Assembly: GCA_030267565.1 (NCBI GenBank)
Contig: BRXU01000002.1
Location: 6,453,501-6,517,500, forward strand
Source of the DNA: Pleodorina starrii
Taxonomy: Eukaryota > Chlorophyta > Chlorophyceae > Chlamydomonadales > Volvocaceae
Reading direction: 5' to 3'
DNA: 64,000 bases
Position 1 is the stretch's first letter, and each line of letters begins with the position of its first letter. Below the pieces are notes generated by a model that saw nothing but the letters and a program-made list of their open reading frames with translations, had not been told where the DNA came from and made no database searches. Positions 44,248-55,500 of this stretch are shown here, piece after piece. A program made the position numbers and the translations under genes.

Positions 44248-44326
44248 GTGATTGGGACTTCGTATTGAGCTTCCAGGGACCGCTGGCCAGAAGGCCCAGA
44301 AAGATGTCCCTGGAGTAGATGATCAT
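44098..44326 (-). pseudogene. DUF3987-like primase/helicase fragment, reverse arm
   Basis: Minus-strand counterpart, longer at its 5' side: YSRDIFLGLLASGPWKLNT precedes DQIGRTHMPLFGTVQPGML and DTDGLLNRFQANLLAVS, ending with a GTAAGG donor at 44097. It shows one extra codon (SIIPSMG) and several substitutions compared with the forward arm. No continuation exon was recognised. DUF3987 proteins usually accompany replication or mobile modules; nothing else of such a module is visible nearby. Confidence 0.45.
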
Positions 44327-44448
44327 CAGCTAGCTTCACCCTGCACGCGGAATTGGACGACCGACACATACGTACACAGCTGAGCTTTCGGAAGGATAGG
44401 TTTTGTCATGCTGGACCAAGGGTCAGGACATGGCCACAAGATCGATGG

Positions 44449-44610
44449 ATATATATATATATATGTATGTATATATATATATACGGTTTTGGGACGACCG
44501 TGGTTTTGGGACGACCACGGTTTTGGGACGACCGCGGGATTGGACGACCGACACATACGTACATATACGTATATATATATATATACATATGTATATATGT
44601 ATGTATATAT
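44449..44610. repeat. (TA)n microsatellites flanking a GGTTTTGGGACGACC minisatellite
   Basis: TATATA-rich runs at about 44449-44484 and 44563-44612 flank three copies of a ~17 bp motif (GGTTTTGGGACGACC plus two bases) at 44486-44535. The motif ATTGGACGACCGACACATACG also appears twice (about 44352 and 44544), so the block may be a locally duplicated segment. Confidence 0.8.
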
Positions 44611-44611
44611 G

Positions 44612-44725
44612 TATGTATGGCTGCAATATATGCATGAACGGCAAATTGTACGCATGTCTGCTGCAACCCTGTCAGCACGCACCCACGCTGTAATATTCAA
44701 CCGTGATTTGTGGACGACACGTGTA
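44612..44725 (+). repeat. diverged fragment of the 3.88 kb unit
   Basis: GGCTGCAATATATGCATGAACGGC through GTGATTTGTGGACGACACG is similar to the unit segment at 21139-21240, with roughly 15-20% differences and small indels. It is an older copy of the array sequence on the far side of the inverted duplication. Confidence 0.7.
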
Positions 44726-47324
44726 TACTCGCCGAACCTTTCAGTACGTTTCGTCGCGGCCGCGCCCACGTATAGCAAATGCCTCTTATCTTGCTCAAAA
44801 CTGCCCGATTTGCACCGGTTGGCCGCCTTCCTTTCCCCGCCGTCACTGTGATACCCAGCAGGTGCCGCTCCGTCCGTGTGTCGTATAACCTTTGGTACCC
44901 AACCCGGTGCACAATGCACACAGCCCGGGTTACGACACGCCCCACAAGCATACGCTACACATGCCCCGCCCCTCGTTCCCTGCACCGCTGCCGTAAAAAA
45001 CGCCACCTGCCCCGCCGGCAGCTGATGGATCAACAGGGCGGGGACACACACGTTGCGTGCACAGGTACCGGTAGGTAGGCACATCAGTTGACACCGTGTG
45101 GTGTGTATGAATGCATGCATGCCTACCAACGAAGTGCGCACTAACACACCCGGCTCTCATCCCACGCACAGTTACGACATGCACCGCTTCGACATGCGGC
45201 TTCCTGTCCTGGTCGCTCGCTCCTAGCAAAGAGTGCCAAGCTGCCGGGCTGAGGGAAGAGCGTGTCGCCGGGCCGGACGAGGCAAGAGACGGAACCGCGA
45301 TTGCCGAGGCCTTACACAGCAGAGCGGAGCAGCAGAGCCGACAGACGGCGAGGCGGGGACCTGCTGTTAAGGCAGAGAGCACCGCGCCGGCGCCGCCCAT
45401 CACCTAAGCGACCCGAGGTGAACCCGCCTACCAGCAGGGGGCGCGCGCGGCGCCGGCGCAGCCCAGCGGGCCCCCACCCACCACAGGACCGAGCGCAGCA
45501 ATGCCGACACACGGGGCGGAGCCAAGGCCCGACACCAACCCCCAGAACCAGCCAAACGGGACGCTAGCCCCCACGAAACGACCTGCCAGCGGGAGAAACA
45601 GACCTGCCTAAAAACAAACCTCGAGGAACAACCGGACAACTCCGGACGGCCAGCACCCATAGCGGCCGCACCTGCCCAGGGGAGAGCGGGGTGCACACGA
45701 CCGTCACCTGGCACGAACCAACGCTAACGACCACCGACGAAGGACAGCCCCTCTCGACACCCACAGCTTCTCCCTCGCAAACTCCTAAGCCTCCGACGGA
45801 ACGCGATCGAACCTGGACGGAGGAGGCCACGAGAGGAGCACGATGGGGACTTGGCCGTGGGGGTTCATGGCTCCTGCACGGTGGCGGGGGTGCACGCCGC
45901 CGAGCCAGTCAACCTGAGGATGGGTGGGTGGGGATAAGTATGCGACAGAAAAATACCTTCTGTCGGCAAAACTGCTCACCACTGTGACGACAGGATGTCT
46001 GAACGAGTGAGCAGAAGAGCTTAAATGCAAGTCGCTCGCGACTTGCCGTACAGGGAACCTTATGTCGAACCTAGCTTAGAGGCTCCGGTCACATAAAGCT
46101 TCACTCCGTCGCATCTAAGCTACAACGTGAGGTCAACTTCGGAGGTTGCGCGGAGGGGAGCGGGACGGACATGAGGCAGCAGGATGGGGGAGGCGAAAGG
46201 CGCTGACGTGCGCGACGGTGGCTAGTAAGACCTTCGCCCTTCGCCCTTGCCTGCAAAGCTGCAAGGCAGTAATTCGCCACCCCGACCAAGCTAAGCGGCC
46301 GCTGCTGCTCCCAAAACCCGACTGCACCGAAGCCCTCGCCCGTCGTCCCGCCTCCTCTTTGCGGCAAGGCAGGGCAAGGCTGGCACATGTATGGCACTTG
46401 ACCACTGGTGGACAACAACGAAAATAACAAAAACGAACACAACAATGAAACAATGACAACTAACTCGTACTTCAAATATGTATGAACCTAACGGTGAAAC
46501 GTTAACGGCCTCTGTGTTATGAGGTTCATCAAACCAACCGCAGCAAAAGCAGGTTGTGTTCAAGCCGCTGCTGACACCTCCTTACCCCTCCCGCCGCCGA
46601 GCCAATCCATTGCTACCTCGTGCATAGCCCGCCGTAGCGCACTCCGTGGACCTTTCCACACAATCAAGACAACGGAAATACGTACCGACGGAAGCAGACA
46701 ACGTCCTTCGTGCACGCATGCCCGTCCTGCTTCACCCAACTCCCAAAGCGGGTCCGCCCCATCCCAGACCCGGACGAGGGGGAACGGGACGTCAACCAAC
46801 GAACCACAACCACAACAAGCAAGGTAGAAGCCAGTGTAGGTCTGTCCACAAGCCCAGAAACCGGCCCAGCCGTATTGCAGATCGTATCTACTAATCAATG
46901 AACGGCGAATGCCCTCATGCATCCAGCCACATGCAGGCTAGCCTCTAGTGCTCCTAGTACCCCTTGCGAAGGCGCCGCAGTCCCACGTGTCCATAAGGCC
47001 CAACAGCGAACCAACCACCGGCAAAGACGACCCAGGGGCCAATCTAATTGTGCTATCCGCTGCTCGATGCCCACGTTCGAATTTCTGGACCCTAAGCTGA
47101 TGAACTGCTTATCTAGTACGTTTCTGGAAGCCCAGTGTGCCGGTCTCGACCATGTCAGTTTCCCCCCCCCCTCCGCCCCACCCTCTCTTATCTCCTCCTC
47201 GACCCGCCGGCCAACCCGCCGCATTCCCCGCACCAGCAACCGCCTCCACCGCCTAGGTCCTCCGCCTCTCCCTTCGTGCTCCCTTTTTTCTTCATCATCA
47301 TCAGTCCACTAACAGCAGCCCCGC
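44726..47324. other. no gene recognised; may include the MATE 3' untranslated region
   Basis: Long stretches of GC-rich, non-repetitive sequence with only short unsupported frames. The part adjacent to 47324 is downstream of the MATE stop codon on the minus strand. The only minus-strand TGTAA signal noticed is near 45311, about 2 kb beyond the stop, so transcript end and gene content here are unresolved. Confidence 0.4.
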
Positions 47325-50300
47325 TCAAACGCCCTCGATGCGCAACTTCCGGAAGGGCCCCACCCGTACGGCGTACGGCACCGCGATCGTGAGCCAGCGC
47401 ATCAGCATCAGCACCGCCAGCCCCGCCCACACCAATCCCAGCTGCTCCTCCCCACTCAGCCGGCCCGCAGCAGCCGCCGCGCCACCACCTCCACCGGCCT
47501 CTGCCACCGCGCCCGACACGGCACCCGCCAGCCGCGCCACCAGCCCCGCCCCCATCCCTCCCGGCTGCATCACCGCCACCGCCGGCAGCGCCGCCAGTGC
47601 CATGGACAGTGCGGCGTATCGGAATCCGCCTGCGCCGTACAGGATTCCGTCCCAGACCATTGCCAGTACCGTGATGGGCTGCGTGGCGGCGATGACCGGA
47701 AACAGGCCTGAGGGGTAGCGGGGGGGTTGGGGGGGGGTGTAGTAGAGGGGAGACGGGGGGGGGGGGGTAAGAGGAACGATAAAGGGCAGCGGCGGTGGGG
47801 CCCGCGAGTCACCGGTAGTGTGTATGTGTGCGTGTTGGATACTTGAAAATGTAGTCCACTCCTGACACTCAGGGGGTTAACCGGACTCGACAAAGCGGGA
47901 ACAGGGCGGGAGGAGGAGGGCGCAACCGCACACCCAACTGCTCCCTCACATGCGCGCCCCACTACCCTCCGCAACGCAGCCCGCCGCGCCCCTTCACCCC
48001 TCCGCCCTCCCAATCCCTCCTCCCAAGCCCCCGCCCCACCATATTATTACCGATCCCAGACCCCCTCCGCCCCCGCCCCCGCCCCCCGCCCCTCTCCCCA
48101 CCTGCCACCAGTCTCAGCACCTCGGGGTCTGCACTGAACAGCCCGGGCAGCAGCCTGCCCCCTGCCGCCAGCCCCACCGCCAGCAGCAGCCCCAGACCCA
48201 GGCTGAGTGAGGCCACCCGGGCCGCCACCTGCCGGGCCCCCATCGCACACCCCGCCCCCAGGTCCCGGGCCATCAGACTCTGAGCGGCAACCGCCAGCGC
48301 ATCAGCCAGCAGAGAGCAAGCCAGCCACAACTGCGGAAAGGGGAGGAAGGGGGGGGGTTTAGGGTAGGGTGAGGTGGGGTGAGGTGGGGTTACGCGGGAG
48401 TGCATCGTCCCATCCAACCTCCCACTTCTCAACCCGCCATTTGTCGGATTGCCCCCCTCCCCCCATGTGGCACAGCCCTGCCACGCCCCTCCAGTGTACG
48501 GCACTGCCAGGGTTGCGAAACTGCACCCTGCTGCCCAAACCCAAGTCAATCGAAACAATCTGAACTCCAAACCACCTCAACCGCAACAGACCGATCGAGC
48601 GGAGCCAAAGTCTTGAGACCCTGACCCCCCATCCCGCCCGCAGGGGGCCCCTCTCCTTGCCACACCCCCACCTGGAAGCATATTTGGTGGCTTGCGGTGA
48701 CCGCCTCCCCCGCCCTGGCCACCAGTGATGTGGCCACCGCATAGGTGGCGGTGACGGAGGCGCTGCGGAGAACCAGGAAGCCTGGGGGGTGAGGGGGGGG
48801 GGGGTGAGGGGGGACGCGCGGTGTGGGCACCGAGTTTTGGGGTCGGGGGTGGGGGTACGGGCGGTTGGGGCGGTTCAACAGGTTGTTCGTGGATCGGTTT
48901 GGTTCGGGCCAGTCGGGGGAGATCAGTGCATGGGCCCAGCCAGCGGCCATCAAGCAAGTGGACTCCTCGGGTGCCCCTCCCCCCTCCTGGGATGTTTGTC
49001 ACCACCCGGGGGCCAAGCAGCCCCCCCCCCCTCCATCCCGAGGCTCATCGCCGCCACGTGCAGCGCATCCGCCGGTGCTGAGCCGCCAGGGCAGCGTCGG
49101 GCCGAATGGCGGATTGAAAGGGCCGCAGCCCCGCCCAGCGTTCAGCGTCCAGCTAGGCAGAGGTACCGAGGTGCCGAGCTGCTCTTTCCTCCTCGCGGCG
49201 CACCGCTCTCATCCAGTCCGCCTGAACCACCCACCCACCCACCCACCTTGACCGCCCCCCCCCCTCCCCACTTACCCACACGACTGCCCACACCCACCCT
49301 CCCTCACCCTCCCACCCACCCGTGGGCTTGAACAGCGGCAGCACATCCGCCACCTGCGACCAGCTCCAAGACACCAAGCCTCCACCTCCTCCTCCCCCTC
49401 CTCCACCACCACCGCCAGCCGCCGCCACCCCCTCTCCTCCACGTCCTGCCGCCTCCGCCTCCACCGCCGCCCCCCTTCCCAGCTGCTCCAGCCGCCGGTG
49501 CTGCCTCCGCCGCCTCTCCCCCGCCTCCGTCATCAACCGCCTCCGCAGCTCCCGAGCCATGAGCAGCAGCGGTATGGCCTGGGAGGCCACAGTGGCCACC
49601 GCAGCGCCCGGGGCCCCCAGACCCGCCCCGAAGATGAGCAGCGGAGCGAGAGCCACGTTGAGGGCGTTGGAGACCAGGGTGGCCTGGAAGGGAGTGCGCG
49701 TGTCCTGAAGGCCGCGAAACACACCCTGGGGAGCGAGAGGGGGGAGAGGGGGGGGGGGGGTCAAGGCGGCGGGGAGAGGCGTGCGGGTGGGTGAGGCGGC
49801 TTAGGTGGTATCGTATGCTTGCTGGAGTGATGGTTCTGGATTGGGTTGGGTTGGGTTGGGTTCGTTGCGCTGGGTGGTGGCCTGGGGTCCTGGAGCTCGG
49901 ATGGGCGCCGGCCGAGGAGCGCGGGTGTGCCGGGGAGGAAATGAATGCAGTCCTGCACGATGGCGGGTGGGAGCGTGAACGCAGCAGCTAGCAGGCAGCG
50001 TGTCCTGCGCGGGACGTTGCGTCTACCTGCCCACCTGCCCACGTGCCCGCCTGTGTACAGATGTAATCGCCAAGTAATGCTGGGCCCGTTCGCTAACCTC
50101 GCCTCGGTTCCCTAGCCGCGGCTTTCCTCCTTTCCTCCCTCCTCCCTCCCCCCTCGCTAGACACCCCCCTTGTCCGCCCACCTGCAGCGTCAGCATGAGT
50201 ATGGTGACCGGCGCCCCCAGCGCCCGCACCAACAGGAAGGCCAGTGCCGGCTGAGACACCGGGGAGGTGGCCGCAACACCCCACGCAGCCACCAGCCGCG

Positions 50301-51744
50301 GACCCACCCCCAGCAGCACCCCCGCTTGCACCAGCCCCACAACCACTGCCAAACAAATGCAGGCGCTGGCGGCGCGAGCTTGCGCAGACGCCGCAGCGGC
50401 CACGGCCGCCTCCGCCGCCTCCACCGCCTCCGCCGCCGCCGCCTTGGTACCGTTGCCATACCCTTCACCCTCCTTCGACGCAGCGGCGGCGACGGCGGGG
50501 ACGCCGTGGATCGCTGGATCCGGGTTCGGCGGCGCCGCCGCCGCCGCGGCAGCGGCCGCGGCATCGGCGGCGGCAGCCGCCACCGCGACGGTGGCGGCCG
50601 CGGCGCCAGAGGCGCCGCGGTCGGGAACCGCCGTCGCCGCTGCGGCGGCAGCCGCGGCTGCGGCTTCCGCCGCCCTGCGCGCCTCCCCCGTTGCCTTGGC
50701 CACCGCGCCTGTGGTGACTGCCAGCAGCGGCACATTGAAGAGCTTGGTGGCGGTGTTGAAGATGCTCAGTGCCACCCCCACCGCCGCCAGCTGGGCGGAC
50801 CCCGCGCGGCCCATGTAGGCGCTGTCCACCAGGCCGGCGATGGGGTCGGCGGCCAGTGTGGCGAGCATCTGGGGGCGGGAGGGGGACCGGGGGACGGGCG
50901 GGGGTAGCGGGGACCTGGGGTTAGGCCGTTTAATGGTTTTGGAGCAGGGGAAGGCATTCTCAAGGACAAGACCGCAGCGGAGGGACGACGGCGACCCGGA
51001 GCCCAGCAATGGTAGGCATGGTGGGAGGGACGGAGGAGGGCAAGGGAGGAGGAGGAGGCGGGGCGGGGCGCGAAGGGCATGGCCCGGGCGGGACCGCAGG
51101 AAGGCCTGCGTCCTGCCTCTGGAGGGAGTTTGGGGAGGACAGGTGAGGCTGTGAGGGAGAAGGTGGGGGTATGGAATGCGTATGGTATGGGGCGCTGCGC
51201 CGTAGTTGCCAAGATGTTACATGTGCTCCCCGTTATTCGCCACCGGCTGGCGCAGTCAGGTTGGGGGTCCCGCGGTCGCCGCGGACGCCGGCTAAGCCCC
51301 GGGTTGGTTGGCCCGTGCGCATGCAGGGAGCGGGTTCGAGTGCGAATGGCCGTGGCATACAGGGAGGGGGTGGGGGAAACGCGCGGGTGGGAACGCCGGC
51401 GCGTTCGGGTTGGCCATGCCGGCATACGCCTATGATGGAGGGGCGCGAGCACGCGGCCGCATCCCTCCTCCTGCGTCAACCCGAAGGAGACCTACGCATC
51501 TGCCCCCCTCCCGCAAGGGGCGACGGTGATGGCGAGTGCACCCCGGTGGGAAGGCCTCACCGGCAGCCCAATGGACAGAATCTCAGCGTCCAGATCCCGC
51601 AGGCTCCTGTAGGGGGAGGATGGGGCCGCTGGCGCCGCTGTCGATGCGGCCGATGAGCCGCGACCCGCCGGGTCGGTCGGCTCGGCGGGTGCGGGTTCGG
51701 AGCCGCCTGGGGAGGCATCGACGGTGGTCGCCTCCGAGAGACGC
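47325..51744 (-). CDS. MATE (DETOXIFICATION/DinF-like) efflux transporter, six recognised exons
   Basis: Exons in transcript order are 51744(uncertain)-51561, 50868-50182, 49725-49320, 48781-48672, 48330-48102 and 47707-47325 (stop TGA). All junctions keep frame (phases 0,0,1,0,1) with GT/AG sites. The protein shows the family's landmarks: LDAEILSIGLP joined to ATLAADPIAGLVDSAYMGR, FNVPLLAVTTGAVA, the hallmark LQGVFRGLQDTRTPFQATL, VLPLFKPTG joined to FLVLRSASVTATYAVATSL, VTASHQICFQ, and a C-terminal half with LWLACSLLADALAVAAQSL and AATQPITVLAMVWDGILYG. It should be a 12-helix membrane antiporter exporting organic compounds or citrate with H+ or Na+; substrate and membrane are unknown. Closest by pattern are plant DTX42-45/FRD3 and DinF. 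Unusual are long Ala-rich (exon 2) and Gly-rich (exon 3) loop insertions. No ATG exists in the first recognised exon, so a 5' exon, possibly with an organelle-targeting peptide, is missing. Confidence 0.87.
49838..49863 (+). repeat. (TTGGG)n tract in a MATE intron
   Basis: Five tandem TTGGG units within the intron between the second and third recognised exons. G-rich on the plus strand, which is the non-template side for the plus direction and C-rich in the MATE transcript. Confidence 0.85.
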
Positions 51745-52514
51745 CTGTGGTGGCAGTTGGGGCTGTTTGGTGTTGGCTGTATTGTGCGATTTGTTGCTCC
51801 GCCCGTGTCAGGGCCGGGCCGATGAGCGCTCGAGTGCGTAGGTGCGTCAGCGTGGAGGAACGTTTCCGGGTACCAGTGTGTGCTTTGCCTTTCGAGTTTG
51901 ACTACAATTTGGCAAGCGTGTGCCAGTCCCCAAGGGTTCGCCTTTGCGCACCGCTGCTTGAGGTCCCCCAAAGCTGCGGTGTTGCAGCAGCGTCACACAA
52001 CGTACCTGTCGGTGCCATTAGTCACTGCGTCGCGGCGGTTGTCTGCGAACAAATCACGCTCTGGTCGTGCTCCACCATGGGACGCTTGCACTGCCAGCGA
52101 TTGCCGGACATCCGGCCGTAGTCGCGGTCCTGCCGATGAGCGATACGGCTCATGCCCAGCACTGGCACACCTGAAGCTCCGCCACTGCGTGGACGGTCCT
52201 AAAGCTGAAAACACATGCCCATGCCGATGTCCACGTTTCAATCTTGTGCCATCACGCAACGACTGGAGTTGCTCCGAGACAACAGCCGACGACGAGCGAC
52301 CGCAACCTCTACTTGATTCCAGGACGAAGCCCGACATCGTAATAATTCATAACGTATCAATTCGACAGCTGCTGCTAAGCTCTTCCAGAACTTAAGGCTT
52401 CCAGTTCATTTCGCGCGTCCGTACGACTCCCGTTTGACGCTCGAGGGTCCAGAAACCTGGCCTTGCGTTATTTCTTAACAAAACAGCGACCCGTATCTAT
52501 CGGTACGCAACACC
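51745..52514. promoter_or_regulatory. divergent intergenic region between the MATE and F-box/LRR genes
   Basis: The two genes are transcribed away from each other. This ~770 bp includes the unrecognised 5' exon or untranslated part of the MATE gene and the promoter of the F-box gene. No TATA box or known motif was identified with confidence. The region is less GC-rich than the exons on either side. Confidence 0.5.
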
Positions 52515-55500
52515 ATGGGGCGGCATCACTACGCCCTGGATTGGTCGAGCTTGCCAACTGAGCTGCTCCTGGTGAGAGTTCCTTAGCGGTTTTAGAGCGG
52601 CATTATGTTACCGGCAAACTTAACCAACTGCCTTGCGTGCATGGCCGGGCTGCAGACAGGGGTTTGTGCGCATCTGCGGAGCAGCATTTTGTGCAACTTT
52701 GCAGGGCATCTCTGGAGTGATCACCTGCATCTGTGTGTCCTTGCTGATGTTGTTTAACAACGGAAATGGCGCAGGGGATGCAACCGCAATCACCCTTTGT
52801 TGGCCCTGCGCTCCCCGCATCCCTTCCGGCAACCATTCCCTCCGCAGGAGGTGGCCAAGTGCCTTCTTCCGTCTCATCTGAATGCATTTGCGCTCGTGTC
52901 CCGGTCATGGCGACAAGCGGTTCTGCCGCTGGTGACCATACTCCACGTGCCCCTGCTCAGCGACGTGACTCTGCCGTCCGGGCCGGCGGGCTCACAACAA
53001 ATCGAGGTGGTGGAGCGATACATGGCCTCCCACAGGCAGCAGCAGCAGCAACAACAACAACACCAGCAAAACCAGCAGAACCAGCGGCAGCAGCAACAAT
53101 CGCAGCAGGCAGGCGACGGGGTTGGCTGCAGCGCCGCCGCCTCTGGCGTGCCTGCCGGCGTGCCTGCCGGCGTCGGCGCCTTGGGCGCCGGTACCGGCGG
53201 CATCTCGCCTCCGTTGTTGGAGCGGCTGCTGAGTCGCTTCCCCTTTGTGCGCACTGTGGGGCTGCACCGCTCGCAGCTGCAGCACCCGCGGCTGGAGGTG
53301 GCGGCGCTGCGGGGACTGTCCGCCGTGCGACCGGCCGTGACGTCGCTGCACCTGTACGACACGCTGGCGTGGGACTTCCCTCAGCAGCTCACCAATCTGG
53401 GCTCCCTCACGCAGCTGGTGACGCTCAAGCTGTGGAGCCTGGGGGCGCCGGGACTGGACGCTAGCGCGCAGGTGGCGAGAGGGATGGGCAGGGGGGGGGG
53501 TGAAAGAGCTAATTTGCAAGTATGAAAGAAGAAGCCCTGCGGACGTTGTAGTCTGATGGGGGGGGGGCTGGGCGGAGGGATTGGCAGAGGGCTTCAGTGG
53601 AAAGGATAGGGATGGGCAGAGGTACCTGTATGGACATCGTGGTTCAGTGGTAGGGAACGGGGGGAGGGGGCGCTGGAATCGGCGGGGGACCGGGAGCGGG
53701 CGCTGTTGTCCTCGCGCGACTTACGTGGCCATGGGTGCAGCCTGGCTGCGGGGCGGTGGTTGGTGCAGGCAGCGCCCTGTAGCCCGTCACCTGGCCCCGA
53801 CCCGCGGGTCACAGCACTGGTGCCGCTGCAATTGGGGACCGGGAGGGTCCACGCCCTTTTACTTACATCGCACTGGCGATGTGAGGCGTCGGGTGGCGAC
53901 CCGCCATGCCGCTTTCCGCTCCGCCTTCCGCCCCCCCGCGGGAATCCCTAAGCAATCCCCACCCCGTCCGCTTCCCTTCCCACCGCCCATGTCCCTGCCC
54001 GGCCCGGCCCGGCCCTTCCAGCTTGCCTAATCGGATCGTTCATGCGCACCCGCCCGGCCCCTGCCCTGCCCTGCCCTACCCTGCTCCTATCTCAGTGGTC
54101 TTTCAGCCGAGGGCTGATGTACCTCAGCGGCCTCACCAACCTGCAGGAGCTCACCCTGAGATGGCTGTTTGGCAGGTGGGGGGTGGCAGGTGGAGGGGAG
54201 TGGGGTGGAGTGGAGTGGAGTGGAGTGGAGTGGCTGCAAAACGGGGCAGGGCAGGTGCAGGCTGTTGGGCGGGTGATCTGGGTCGCAATGTGTGTGAGGG
54301 TGGGGGGTGGCAGGAGGCGCGCACACAAGCGTGCTGGCTTGACAGGGCAAGGGGAGGAAACGAGGCAGGACAGGGAGGGGAGGGTCCCCGCAGGTGTCCC
54401 TGCAGTGCACAGCCCAGGCTATGTCTCCTAGCCGGGGCCCTCCGATTGGACTGCCACACCAGACGCCCTGCCGGGACCCTGCTTGGGCTGTCCGCCTCGC
54501 CCGCCTCCCTGTCTCCCCCCTCCCTCTCTCACTGTGTCGGCAGGCAGGAGGTGGTGTGGACCTGTCCCCAGACCCCCCGTCTGGTCCGCGCGCTGACGGA
54601 CGGCGGCGCCCGCCTGCGCGCCCTGGACCTCAACGCCTTCCTGCTGGACCCGGCGGCGGCGGCCTCCCTGGCGCGTGTCACCTCGCTGCGGTCGCTGTCG
54701 CTGTACTTCGACGCGGCGGGGGCGGGCTGGGAGCAGGTGAGAGGGCCGAGCAGGAGTACGGCTATGAACGCACCTGCGGCTGCGGCTGCGGCTGCTTCTG
54801 CTTGATTCGGGATGGCTGGTCGGAGCTCGGAGGGAGGAGCAAAGGCATACGAAACGGAAGCTGTGGGCGGGGTCGGGGATGGGGCAGAGGAGGGCCGAGG
54901 CGGCGGGTGAGGACTGAGGAGCCGGTGCGACTGCCGGGACGTGTCGCCCTGCTTGGTGGTTCTGTCCCGCGACGGGCCTTCAACTGAGGCGCGCGTGGTG
55001 GCTCCATGTGGGCATGCTGGCCTTGACGCCTTGCCCAACCCAACCCCCAACCTCATCATCCTGTCCCCTCCCCCTCCCCCTCCCCCGCCGCCTCACACCC
55101 CGGACCCCCCCCTTTCAGGTGACCAGTCTGATGTCCCTGCCGGAGCTGACCCGCCTCATTCTCAGTTACGAGGGAGACGCCATGGCCGGCCCATGGGTCG
55201 GCGAAGGCCCGCCACTCCAAGACGGCGACCCCGCGCCAGCGCCGCACCAGCACCCACACCACCAGCCGCACCACCAACAGCAGCAACCACATGCGGCAGG
55301 TGGGGGCGCTGGTGGAGCCGCCGCTGCCGGCCCCGACTTGCACGGCGGCGCCAACGTGCCCCAGCTCGTCCACCCCAACCACCCCAACCCCCAGCTCGCA
55401 CACGCCGCACCCCCACCCCAGCCCCAACAACCCGGCCACCACCACCACCACCACCAGCAGCATCCGCCCGCCCACCGACACGCCGAGAACGGCACCGGCG

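Noticed and set aside
44326..45147. 273-codon minus-strand open frame
   Set aside because: It runs through (TA)n microsatellites (Tyr-Ile repeats) and a diverged array fragment; no family resemblance.
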